A stretch of 64,000 nt of DNA. It comes from Candidatus Obscuribacterales bacterium. GTDB taxonomy: Bacteria; Cyanobacteriota; Vampirovibrionia; Obscuribacterales; Obscuribacteraceae. Below the pieces are notes generated by a model. That model worked only from the letters and a program-made list of their open reading frames with translations, ran no database searches and was not told the origin of the DNA. The stretch covers positions 93,848 through 157,847 of the forward strand of contig JAIETF010000003.1 of NCBI GenBank assembly GCA_019745415.1, in the 5' to 3' direction. The translations under genes and the position numbers were made by a program. How positions within the stretch are numbered: the stretch's first letter is position 1; every line of letters begins with the position of its first letter. Positions 30,511 through 38,136 of the stretch are shown piece by piece.

Positions 30511-30952
30511 TCTTTATAGAGAAACAATTCTCGACCACTATCATAATCCGCGCAATCAGGGAAAAATAGAAGATGCCTCGGCCGAAGTCGAAGGTGTCAA
30601 CCCTCTTTGCGGAGACGAGTTGACTCTCTTTTTGAAATTGAACGACCAGGGCATAGTCGAAGACATCAAGATGAACGCGCATGGTTGCTCAATCAATACC
30701 GCCTCAGGTTCAATGATGTCTGAAGCTGTCTTGGGTCAAAGTCTGGAAAAAGCCAGAGAAATAATTGAGAACTTCAAGAACATGATGCTCTCTAAAGGCG
30801 AAGAAATCCCCCTCGACGACGAGTTGGAAGACTTGGAGGCCCTTAGAGGGGTGAAGAAGTATCCGGTTAGAATCAAATGCGCCCTTCTACCCTGGAATAC
30901 TCTATTGGAAGGCTTGGAAGCAGCCGAGAAAAAGTGCTGCCACCACACTTAA
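30494..30952 (+). CDS. sufU: SufU zinc-dependent sulphurtransferase
   Basis: SufU rather than IscU: Cys39 and Asp41 in NPLCGDE, Cys65 in GCSINTASGSMMSE, the extra loop and Cys129 in YPVRIKCALLPW. It accepts sulphur from SufS and passes it to SufB; it takes the place of SufE. The start overlaps sufS by 17 bases. It ends in a Cys/His-rich tail (KKCCHHT). Confidence 0.93.
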   Translation: MSLTDDLYRETILDHYHNPRNQGKIEDASAEVEGVNPLCGDELTLFLKLNDQGIVEDIKMNAHGCSINTASGSMMSEAVLGQSLEKAREIIENFKNMMLSKGEEIPLDDELEDLEALRGVKKYPVRIKCALLPWNTLLEGLEAAEKKCCHHT

Positions 30953-30987
30953 CACCAAATCTACCACCAAATTTAAGGGACCAGACA

Positions 30988-31299
30988 ATGGCGACAACAT
31001 TGCAAGAAGATTTAGTCTATGAATGCTTGAGAGAAGTGGTTGACCCAGAGCTGGGCATCAGCGTAGTCGACCTCGGCCTCATTTATGAAGTGAAAATCGA
31101 CAATAACAATGTGGTTGTGAAAATGACCCTGACGTCGCCTGGCTGTCCGGTCGGGGCTGTCATACAAGCCCAGTGTCACCAAGCAGTCAAAAAATTACCT
31201 TGGGTAAAGGAAGTAAACGTGCAACTAGTTTGGAGCCCTCGCTGGGATCCCAAAACAATGGCTTCGGAAGAAGCAAAGATGGACCTGGGCATTCTTTAA
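30988..31299 (+). CDS. sufT: MIP18/DUF59 family protein SufT
   Basis: A single DUF59 domain: LREVVDPELGISVVDLGLIYEV and LTSPGCPVGAVIQAQ with the conserved cysteine. SufT helps mature Fe-S proteins. ATG at 30988 (MATTLQED) has AAGGGA 7 bases upstream and is preferred to frame-open starts further up inside sufU. It is the last gene of the suf operon. Confidence 0.9.
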   Translation: MATTLQEDLVYECLREVVDPELGISVVDLGLIYEVKIDNNNVVVKMTLTSPGCPVGAVIQAQCHQAVKKLPWVKEVNVQLVWSPRWDPKTMASEEAKMDLGIL

Positions 31300-31415
31300 C
31301 TTTATTAATTGCTCGCAACCTCGCAAAGCCCGGCAGAGATAAGGTCTGAATCGACACGGTTATCAAGTGCGCCTTTTCTATTGAAAGGGTGTATATGCCT
31401 TAGTAAAATTAAAAA

Positions 31416-32339
31416 ATGCCAAGAACTGTCATTCACGACCACGACGGTCACGTCGACGACTTACTAAGCTGCATATTGCTCTGGCTCAGCCCAGAGATTG
31501 ACTTGCAGGCTGTTGGTATTACCAATGGTGACTGCTATGCACCGCAGATTTTTGAAGCGACTCAAAAGATAGCCACTTTTCTAGATATAGACGGTCCTGA
31601 AATAGCCGTCACCGAAGATGAAGTGCCGAATCCCTTTCCAGATAACTGGCGTCGAGAATCTTACATAATCAATGAACTGCCGCTTTTTGAAGACAATTAT
31701 CTCAAAAAGACCTATCAGCAGGGTCGTCCGCGCCGCATCGACAGTGTATTTTTAGACTGTATCGCCAATTCAAAAGTACCAATTACAGTCGTCACCACAG
31801 GTCCGCTCACCAATATGGCCAACCTTCTGGCCAATCATCCCGAAATCAAAAAGAACATCCAGGAATTCATCATCATGGGCGGCGCCATCAGGGTGAAAGG
31901 CAATGTGGAAGAACCAGGACACGACGGTACCGCCGAATGGAATGTCTATGCCGATCCCGCTGCTTTCAAGCAAATTGTAGACAGTAAGCTGCCTGTCAAG
32001 CTTATTACCCTCGATCTAACTAATGAGCTGCCTGTGACCAAAGACTTTCTCGGCAAACTGGAAGCCCAAGCAGAAAAATCGCGAGCATCGGCTCTAGCTG
32101 CCAAACTCTGGTCTCTGGTCAAAGGTTTCGACTATTACTTCTGGGACACAATTACAGCAGCAGTGGCCATCGAACCAGGTCTGTTCACTTTTAGCGATAT
32201 CAAAATAGACGTTTCCACCTCGGGTAAGAGTATGGGACGTACAAACCAAGCTCTCTTCGGTAGAAGAGTGCAGCTGGCCACCCAAGTCAACAAACAAGGA
32301 TTCGAAGATCTGCTCTTGAGCACTCTTAGCATGCGCTAA
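31416..32339 (+). CDS. Inosine-uridine-preferring nucleoside hydrolase family protein
   Basis: The N-terminal Asp cluster HDHDGHVDDLLS (Asp8, Asp10, Asp14, Asp15) is the calcium-binding site of nucleoside hydrolases; VTTGPLTNMANLL and IMGGAIRVKGN match the family. It would cleave the N-glycosidic bond of ribonucleosides for salvage. The usual DTDPGIDD is altered to DHDGHVDD, so substrate choice is open. 307 residues is normal for the family. Confidence 0.85.
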   Translation: MPRTVIHDHDGHVDDLLSCILLWLSPEIDLQAVGITNGDCYAPQIFEATQKIATFLDIDGPEIAVTEDEVPNPFPDNWRRESYIINELPLFEDNYLKKTYQQGRPRRIDSVFLDCIANSKVPITVVTTGPLTNMANLLANHPEIKKNIQEFIIMGGAIRVKGNVEEPGHDGTAEWNVYADPAAFKQIVDSKLPVKLITLDLTNELPVTKDFLGKLEAQAEKSRASALAAKLWSLVKGFDYYFWDTITAAVAIEPGLFTFSDIKIDVSTSGKSMGRTNQALFGRRVQLATQVNKQGFEDLLLSTLSMR

Positions 32340-32518
32340 CTCTTAGCATCAGCTAAAGGAAATTGGCAGCGCCTCATTATTAAGCCGGCCAGCCCCCTCT
32401 TGACTTCGCAAGCCTTTCCTGTAATCTTAGGAATCTTACTAGTCCGCAAAAAAATAGCTATTCTTCCTTGCCCCTCAGGGCAGGGAAGATCTGTTTCAAA
32501 ATTGAACCAAGGCAAGCA

Positions 32519-33730
32519 ATGAAGATTGACATAAAGAAGTGGCAAAAGCACTTCCAAGAGAAAGTGTTGGATAATTCCAAATACAAATGGTACAGACGCT
32601 TAGTCTATGCTGTCTCTATCGGCTATGCCATTTTCCTGGCCGTACAAAGCAGCCCCTATTACAGCGCCATCGGCCAGGCTGAAAGTGCCTACAAACAAGG
32701 CAATTACCCTTTAGCCGAAACCTATCTAAAAGAATCTCTTGCTCTGTGCGAAAAATTTGGACCTGACTGGCAAAACGATAAACGCACAGTAAGAGCCATG
32801 AACAATCTTGCTGAACTTTATCGCCAACAAGGCAGATATCGAGACGCCGAACCATACTATCGCAAGACAATCGAAGCAGCTAAAGTAAACTTTGCTGAAA
32901 ACCGCCCCGAAAGAGCAGTAGTACACAACAATCTGGCGGCACTTCTGCGCGAAATGGGTCGCTATAAGGAATCGGAAAGCGAGTACAAAGAAGCACTAAA
33001 AATCTGGCAAGACAAGGTCAAGCAAGACTCACCGCAGTTGGCCAAGTTTATGTGCGGTTATGCAAAACTGCTTTGCGATCAGGGTCGCTATCAAGAATCG
33101 GAAGATTTTTATCTTAAGGCGCTTGCCCTCAACGAAGCCAAAGTAGGCAAGAGCGATGTGGACAATGCCTATATTCTGGCCAATATCGGTGGACTCTACC
33201 GCGAGACCAAGAAATACAATCAAGCGGAGAAGTATTACAAGCAAGCCCTTGCCCTCGACCTGGCAGTGCTTGGCCCAGACCATCCAGATACTGCTTCAGA
33301 CTATAACAATCTGGCGGCGCTCTACCGAGAGGAAGGCAAGTACGAACTAGCCGCACCTCTCTTTGAAAAAGCTCTAAAGATTAGGTTGGCAAAGCTTGGG
33401 CCCAATCACCGGCTTACGGCAAAAACCTTGATGGGCAAAGCCGAACTAGCGAGACGACAGAAAGACTATAAGAATGCTGCCTTGTTTGCCCAAAAGGCAC
33501 TCTTGATACAAGAAAAAAACCTTGACGCCCAACACCCCGAAAGAGCCGAATGCCTTGACATACTGGGGCAGACTTATTTAGAGGCTGGAGAGCGCGAAAA
33601 GGCTGTGAAACCACTAAGCCAAGCACTTGTCATCAGAGAAAAACTCTTGGACCCCACCCACCCTGACCGCCTGGCTTCTATTGAGCACCTCAAGCAGGCA
33701 CGAAATAATTTATTAGAATCGGGACAGTGA
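32519..33730 (+). CDS. Kinesin-light-chain-type TPR protein with N-terminal membrane segment
   Basis: About seven TPR units of the kinesin-light-chain kind (ALAEKYYKQALALDLAVLGPDH style, LGPDHPDTASDYNNLAALYR). An N-terminal hydrophobic stretch (RRLVYAVSIGYAIFLAVQSS) could anchor it. The ATG at 32519 has AAGG just upstream; an open frame extends to 32468. Likely a protein-interaction scaffold; no enzyme motif. Confidence 0.8.
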   Translation: MKIDIKKWQKHFQEKVLDNSKYKWYRRLVYAVSIGYAIFLAVQSSPYYSAIGQAESAYKQGNYPLAETYLKESLALCEKFGPDWQNDKRTVRAMNNLAELYRQQGRYRDAEPYYRKTIEAAKVNFAENRPERAVVHNNLAALLREMGRYKESESEYKEALKIWQDKVKQDSPQLAKFMCGYAKLLCDQGRYQESEDFYLKALALNEAKVGKSDVDNAYILANIGGLYRETKKYNQAEKYYKQALALDLAVLGPDHPDTASDYNNLAALYREEGKYELAAPLFEKALKIRLAKLGPNHRLTAKTLMGKAELARRQKDYKNAALFAQKALLIQEKNLDAQHPERAECLDILGQTYLEAGEREKAVKPLSQALVIREKLLDPTHPDRLASIEHLKQARNNLLESGQ

Positions 33731-33783
33731 GCCCCGGCAGAGGCTATGATCTGACAGATATAGTAGCCAGCCAAGGGTAAGTC

Positions 33784-34866
33784 ATGTTCGGAAGTAAGAA
33801 AACCGGCGTTCAAGAAGCCGACGTTAAAAAAGCTCTTTCACAAGTTATGGACCCCGACCTCAACATCGATGTGGTCACCCTCGGTTTTATTTCCGAAATC
33901 AAGATTGAAGGCAGTAAGGTCAGCTTCAAACTGACACTTACCACTCCGGCTTGCCCAGTGAAAGAAAAAATGGAGCAAGAGTGCAAAGATGTGGTGCTGG
34001 CTCTTCCAGGCATTGAGACTGTGGAGATGGAAACCACAGCGCAGGTGCCGAACCAGCGCAAGAACTCAGATAAAGAAGCGATACCGGGCATCAAGCACCT
34101 AATTGCTGTGACATCTGGCAAAGGTGGAGTCGGAAAGTCTACGGTATCGGTCAACCTGGCTGTAGCCCTAGCTAAGATGGGCGCCGCCGTCGGCATCCTC
34201 GACGCAGATATCACCGGTCCTAACATTCCAATCATGATGGGCGTCGACAACTATGAACCGACTGCTAAAGATGGTCGCATCATTCCGGCTGAGAACCATG
34301 GCGTCAAATGCATCTCAATGGCTTTCTTCGTTCCCAAAGACACACCTCTTATCTGGCGCGGACCAATGCTCGACAAAGGCATCAAGCAATTCCTGCGTGA
34401 TGTTGAATGGGGTGAACTAGATTATCTTATCGTCGACATGCCTCCGGGCACAGGCGACGCGCAGCTTTCCATATCCACCGCCACCCAGCTTTCAGGCGGC
34501 GTCATCGTCACTACTCCGCAAGAAGTGGCTTTGCTGGACGGTATGCGCGGCTTGACCATGTTCCAAAAGATGGAAGTGCCTATCTTGGGCTTTGTCGAAA
34601 ACATGAGCTATTTCCAGCCCAAAGGATCAAGCGAACAGTTTGAGATATTTGGCAGAGGCGGCGGCAAGCGTTTAGCCGAAGAATCCGAAGTGCCCTTCCT
34701 GGGCGAGATTCCGCTTGAGCCCGAAGTGCGTATGGGCGGCGATGCCGGCGTGCCGATCACCATCAGCGATGAAAGCAGCCCGGTCACCCAGGCTTTCATG
34801 TCTATAGCCAAGCAGGTGGCAGCCCAGGTTTCCATTCACAACCATCAGGCACTCACTGCAGTCTAA
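33784..34866 (+). CDS. mrp: Mrp/ApbC-family P-loop Fe-S carrier with N-terminal DUF59 domain
   Basis: Residues 1-85 form a MIP18/DUF59 domain (VMDPDLNIDVVTLGFISEI); residues 111-120 are the P-loop SGKGGVGKST, followed by DADITGPNIPIMMG, and VDMPPGTGDAQL. Carriers of this family transfer Fe-S clusters to apoproteins. The usual CxxC after NMSYF is missing here and reads QPKGSSEQF instead, so cluster binding must use other ligands or another mode. A zinc-ribbon gene starts 3 bases later. Confidence 0.92.
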   Translation: MFGSKKTGVQEADVKKALSQVMDPDLNIDVVTLGFISEIKIEGSKVSFKLTLTTPACPVKEKMEQECKDVVLALPGIETVEMETTAQVPNQRKNSDKEAIPGIKHLIAVTSGKGGVGKSTVSVNLAVALAKMGAAVGILDADITGPNIPIMMGVDNYEPTAKDGRIIPAENHGVKCISMAFFVPKDTPLIWRGPMLDKGIKQFLRDVEWGELDYLIVDMPPGTGDAQLSISTATQLSGGVIVTTPQEVALLDGMRGLTMFQKMEVPILGFVENMSYFQPKGSSEQFEIFGRGGGKRLAEESEVPFLGEIPLEPEVRMGGDAGVPITISDESSPVTQAFMSIAKQVAAQVSIHNHQALTAV

Positions 34867-34868
34867 AA

Positions 34869-35429
34869 ATGCACTGCCAGAACTGTTCTTATACAGTCGA
34901 ACCAGGCTGGGCTTTTTGTCCATCTTGCGGCGTTATATTGGCGCGCCTGAAGAAGTTCAAAGAAGTTGAGAAAAGCCAAAGTCGAAAGTTCACAATGAAA
35001 GAGCTGACTGTCGACGTCATAGTCAGACAAGCGCTCGCCGGCAGCGATTGGCAGAAAGTCTGTCGTGAGGTTATGGAAGCCAACGATATCAGCGCCAAAG
35101 ATGTGCTTCAAGAGTTACATCGCCGCGGTTACAAGATTGAAGACGGCAAACCGATCAAAATAAGCGGCAAAGCGCGCTTGCTTTCCATCGGAGGGCAAGA
35201 CAACCTAGTTGTATTTTCGCGCAAAGAAAACACTGAGATAAATTCGCCTCTAGCATCAAACAAAGACGCGGACAAAGAGTACAAGCTCAACGGAATGACA
35301 CTAGCAGCGGTGAAACAGAATTTGCTTGATGCTTTCGACGAGTTGGATCTTGAGCAACCAGACAAAACCAAGGTCGCCGAAGCTTTAGCCGCCGCCTGTG
35401 TACTTTTAGAAAATCTGGAAACTACATAG
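34869..35429 (+). CDS. Zinc-ribbon protein of unknown function
   Basis: The N-terminus carries two CxxC knuckles (CQNCSYTVEPGWAFCPSC), a zinc ribbon. A helical middle region (DVIVRQALAGSDWQKVCREV, ISAKDVLQELHRRGYKI) resembles a winged-helix or small-domain module, and the C-terminus is helical. It starts 2 bases after mrp ends and is probably co-transcribed with it. It could be a regulatory or Fe-S-related accessory protein; the function is unknown. Confidence 0.55.
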   Translation: MHCQNCSYTVEPGWAFCPSCGVILARLKKFKEVEKSQSRKFTMKELTVDVIVRQALAGSDWQKVCREVMEANDISAKDVLQELHRRGYKIEDGKPIKISGKARLLSIGGQDNLVVFSRKENTEINSPLASNKDADKEYKLNGMTLAAVKQNLLDAFDELDLEQPDKTKVAEALAAACVLLENLETT

Positions 35430-35505
35430 TTTTCGAGCTATTATAGGAAACGACAAGCAAATACTGCCCTCGATTCGTTTCCCACTCCGACCCTATATAC
35501 GGTGC

Positions 35506-37197
35506 ATGCTCAAAAGTATACACATTAGAGACTTCGCTCTCATCGAAAACACTCTGGTGGATTGGACCGCCGGATTAAATGTTCTGACAGGCGAGACAGG
35601 CGCCGGCAAATCTATCTTGATGGATGCACTCAGTGCCGTCCTGGGTGGCAAAGTCTCGCCGTCGATAATCAGACCAGGCAAAGAAAAAGCATTTATCGAA
35701 GCTGTATTTGCCGCCGATTCTTATGTGACAGCTTTTCTCAAGCGCGAAGAATTGCTTGCCGAAGACAACAGCGACGAAGTAGTCGTGGCCAGAGAAATAG
35801 GCAAGAGCGGCAGCAAAGTGCGTATCAACGGCACCTTGGTGAATACCAATATACTCGCCGAACTGAGAGCGATGCTGGTCACTGTACATGCCCAACACGA
35901 AGCCCGCACCCTCATGTCGCCCCAATCTCAATTGGAACTTTTGGACGGCTTGGGAGCCGAGAGTCATCAAAAACTGGTAGATAAAGTCAAGACACTTTAT
36001 TTGAGACATCGAGATCTGGCCAATGAACTGAACAATCTCAGTATGTCTGAAGAAGATAGGCTAAAATCTCTAGATTTCGCGCGCTTTCAATTACAAGAGC
36101 TAAACAACGCCGAACTTAGCAATGCCGAAGAAGATGAAGAATTGGAGCGTGAAATTAGCGTACTGGTTAATGCCATTGATTTGAAGAGTCAATCGCTGAC
36201 GGCGCAGGAACTCTTGACCGGCGGCAATTTGGAAGATCTGTCGGCTGTCGATCTGGTGCAAAAGGCGCTTAGTGAAGTAGAAAAATCTTTGCGTTTCGAC
36301 TCCAGTCTGGCACCACTGGTGGAGACTTTGCAGAGCGGACTGGCTTCCATTGAAGAAGCATCGCTTTCTCTGAGACGATACGGCGACAGCCTCGACACAG
36401 ATCCCGATACGCTGAGCGACCTAGAAGCAAGAGCCGCCTTGCTTTCTACAATAAAGCGTAAGTATGGTCCGACTCTGGCCGAGGCTATGCAAAAGGAAGC
36501 CATTCTTGCCGAGCAGGTCGACCGCCTGGAAAACAGCTCGCTCACCTTGAGCAAGATGCAGGAAGAACTGACCGAACTGGAAGGCACAATGATGAAAGCC
36601 GCCCGCGAGCTAAGCGAAAAGAGGCTCAAGCTTTCTCAGAATCTCTCTTCGAAAGTGGAAGGACACTTGAAAGACCTAGGCATGGAAAAATGCCGCTTCG
36701 AGATTTCTTTCCAAGAACTGCCCGGTTGCGGTCCAAGCGGCATCGACCGGCTTGAATTTTTGATTAGCCCCAACCCCGGACAGCCGGCTATGCCTCTTGC
36801 CAAAATCGCCTCGGGCGGCGAGTTGTCACGCATTATGTTGGCCATCAAAACCATATTTGCTTCGGCAGACCATGTTTCAACTGTAATCTTTGATGAGATA
36901 GATACCGGACTTTCCGGCCGTGTACTCAATGCAGTCAGAGATAAACTAGCAGCACTTTCGCGCTCGCATCAAATATTGTGCATTACCCACCAGCCGATTG
37001 TGGCCTCGGTGGCCGACAACTACTTAGAAGTCAAGAAAGAACACCGTCAAGATGAAACTGTGGTAAGCGTGAGCAAACTTGATGATGAAATGAGGCTAAG
37101 ATCGCTTGCCGCCATGGCCAGCGGCAATGCCAGTGAAGAGTCGTTAAGTTTTGCCAGATCCTTAATGGAACAGGCTAATAACGCCAGAGGAGTCTAA
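35506..37197 (+). CDS. recN: DNA repair protein RecN
   Basis: SMC-like ATPase of double-strand break repair. Walker A LTGETGAGKSILMDAL, ABC signature KIASGGELSRIMLAIKTIF and Walker B TVIFDEIDTGLSG are present, with a coiled-coil middle (about residues 150-370). 563 residues is the usual length. The 3' end is followed by the tRNA-Gln region. Confidence 0.96.
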   Translation: MLKSIHIRDFALIENTLVDWTAGLNVLTGETGAGKSILMDALSAVLGGKVSPSIIRPGKEKAFIEAVFAADSYVTAFLKREELLAEDNSDEVVVAREIGKSGSKVRINGTLVNTNILAELRAMLVTVHAQHEARTLMSPQSQLELLDGLGAESHQKLVDKVKTLYLRHRDLANELNNLSMSEEDRLKSLDFARFQLQELNNAELSNAEEDEELEREISVLVNAIDLKSQSLTAQELLTGGNLEDLSAVDLVQKALSEVEKSLRFDSSLAPLVETLQSGLASIEEASLSLRRYGDSLDTDPDTLSDLEARAALLSTIKRKYGPTLAEAMQKEAILAEQVDRLENSSLTLSKMQEELTELEGTMMKAARELSEKRLKLSQNLSSKVEGHLKDLGMEKCRFEISFQELPGCGPSGIDRLEFLISPNPGQPAMPLAKIASGGELSRIMLAIKTIFASADHVSTVIFDEIDTGLSGRVLNAVRDKLAALSRSHQILCITHQPIVASVADNYLEVKKEHRQDETVVSVSKLDDEMRLRSLAAMASGNASEESLSFARSLMEQANNARGV

Positions 37198-37258
37198 ACA
37201 GAGACTTCTAACCGCTCGCTTCTTTATTTAATATTGCTGAATAGAAGAGCCTATTTCA

Positions 37259-37288
37259 TTGACACGAATGTATATCATTCAATAGAAT
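37259..37288 (+). promoter_or_regulatory. Promoter of the tRNA-Gln gene
   Basis: TTGACA (37259-37264) and TAGAAT (37283-37288) are 18 bases apart, a near-consensus sigma-70 promoter. The tRNA begins about 35 bases after the -10 element. Confidence 0.7.
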
Positions 37289-37322
37289 GCACTTTACCCT
37301 CTGACTTTGTCTTGGGGTTTAT

Positions 37323-37394
37323 TGGGGCGTCGCCAAGTGGTAAGGCATCTGGTTTTGGTCCAGACACTCCGAGGTTCGAATCCTTGCGCCCCAG
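37323..37394 (+). tRNA. tRNA-Gln (anticodon TTG)
   Basis: A 72-base cloverleaf. Acceptor arms TGGGGCG and CGCCCCA pair over seven positions, with discriminator G; the anticodon loop TTTTGGT between CTGG and CCAG holds TTG, decoding CAA. The T arm GGTTCGAATCC has the standard loop. The CCA end is not encoded. Confidence 0.95.
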
Positions 37395-37475
37395 TTCTGC
37401 TCGTCTAGATAGACAGCTGCTCTAAAAGAGCCATTAAAACTAAGCCCATTCAATCCAAATTGCAGGAAAAGAGTC

Positions 37476-38057
37476 ATGGAGAAATTTACACTGGCAGTCT
37501 CGAAGCGCCAGGCCAAAACCCCGAACCAGCTGAGACGCGAAGGTTTGATCCCGGGCACCCTTTACGGAGCCGGTGTAGCCTCTGAAAACATTCAGTTCTG
37601 CGCCAAAGAGTTCGGCCACCTTCCCGCCGCCGCCTACTCTCACATGATCGAACTTGACTATGAAGGTCAAAAAATCAACGCCCTGATTCGTCAAGTACAG
37701 CGCAAATCAACCAAAGACTTCGTCTACACCGTAGAGCTCTACAGAGTGGACCTGAGTAAGAAACTCACAGTATCGGTACCGCTCAAATTTATCGGCGTCT
37801 GCCCTGCCGTTCAAGCAGGTGGTATTCCAGTCGAGAACTATCAGCAAGCTGAATTGGAATGCTTGCCTAGTCAGATTCCGGACTTTGTTGAAATTGATAT
37901 GTCGACCATCCAAACTGTAGATGGTTGCATCCACTTCGGCGAAGTCAAAGTGCCTGAAGGCGTGAAAATTCTCAATCCCCATGATGAAATCGTGGTCAAG
38001 ATTGTTGCTCCCAAAGCCGCTCCAACCCCCAAAGAAGCTGCAGCAGCCAAGAAATAA
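37476..38057 (+). CDS. rplY: 50S ribosomal protein L25 (Ctc/TL5 type)
   Basis: Long L25 form of about 193 residues with an N-terminal RNA-binding domain (RQAKTPNQLRREGLIPGTLYG, QRKSTKDFVYTVELYRV) and a C-terminal beta domain (LKFIGVCPAVQAGGI). It binds 5S rRNA. An AGGAAAAGAG ribosome site precedes the ATG. A strong terminator follows. Confidence 0.95.
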   Translation: MEKFTLAVSKRQAKTPNQLRREGLIPGTLYGAGVASENIQFCAKEFGHLPAAAYSHMIELDYEGQKINALIRQVQRKSTKDFVYTVELYRVDLSKKLTVSVPLKFIGVCPAVQAGGIPVENYQQAELECLPSQIPDFVEIDMSTIQTVDGCIHFGEVKVPEGVKILNPHDEIVVKIVAPKAAPTPKEAAAAKK

Positions 38058-38080
38058 TCTAGGCGCTAAGAGAAATAAAA

Positions 38081-38106
38081 AGCCTCCGCAAGCGGAGGCT
38101 TTTTTA
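38081..38106 (+). terminator. Rho-independent terminator of rplY
   Basis: AGCCTCCG and CGGAGGCT form an 8-bp perfect stem around a CAAG loop, immediately followed by TTTTTATT, 24 bases after the rplY stop codon. Confidence 0.9.
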
Positions 38107-38136
38107 TTGCTCGGGTGCCGACCAGCAGCTATCGAG

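Noticed and set aside
31300..31415. Gap between sufT and the nucleoside hydrolase
   Set aside because: I looked for a terminator or riboswitch and found no hairpin with a T-run.
32463..32487. Hairpin CTTCCTTGCCC / GGGCAGGGAAG before the TPR gene
   Set aside because: The stem has a G-T pair, and no T-run follows directly on either strand, so I did not call a terminator.
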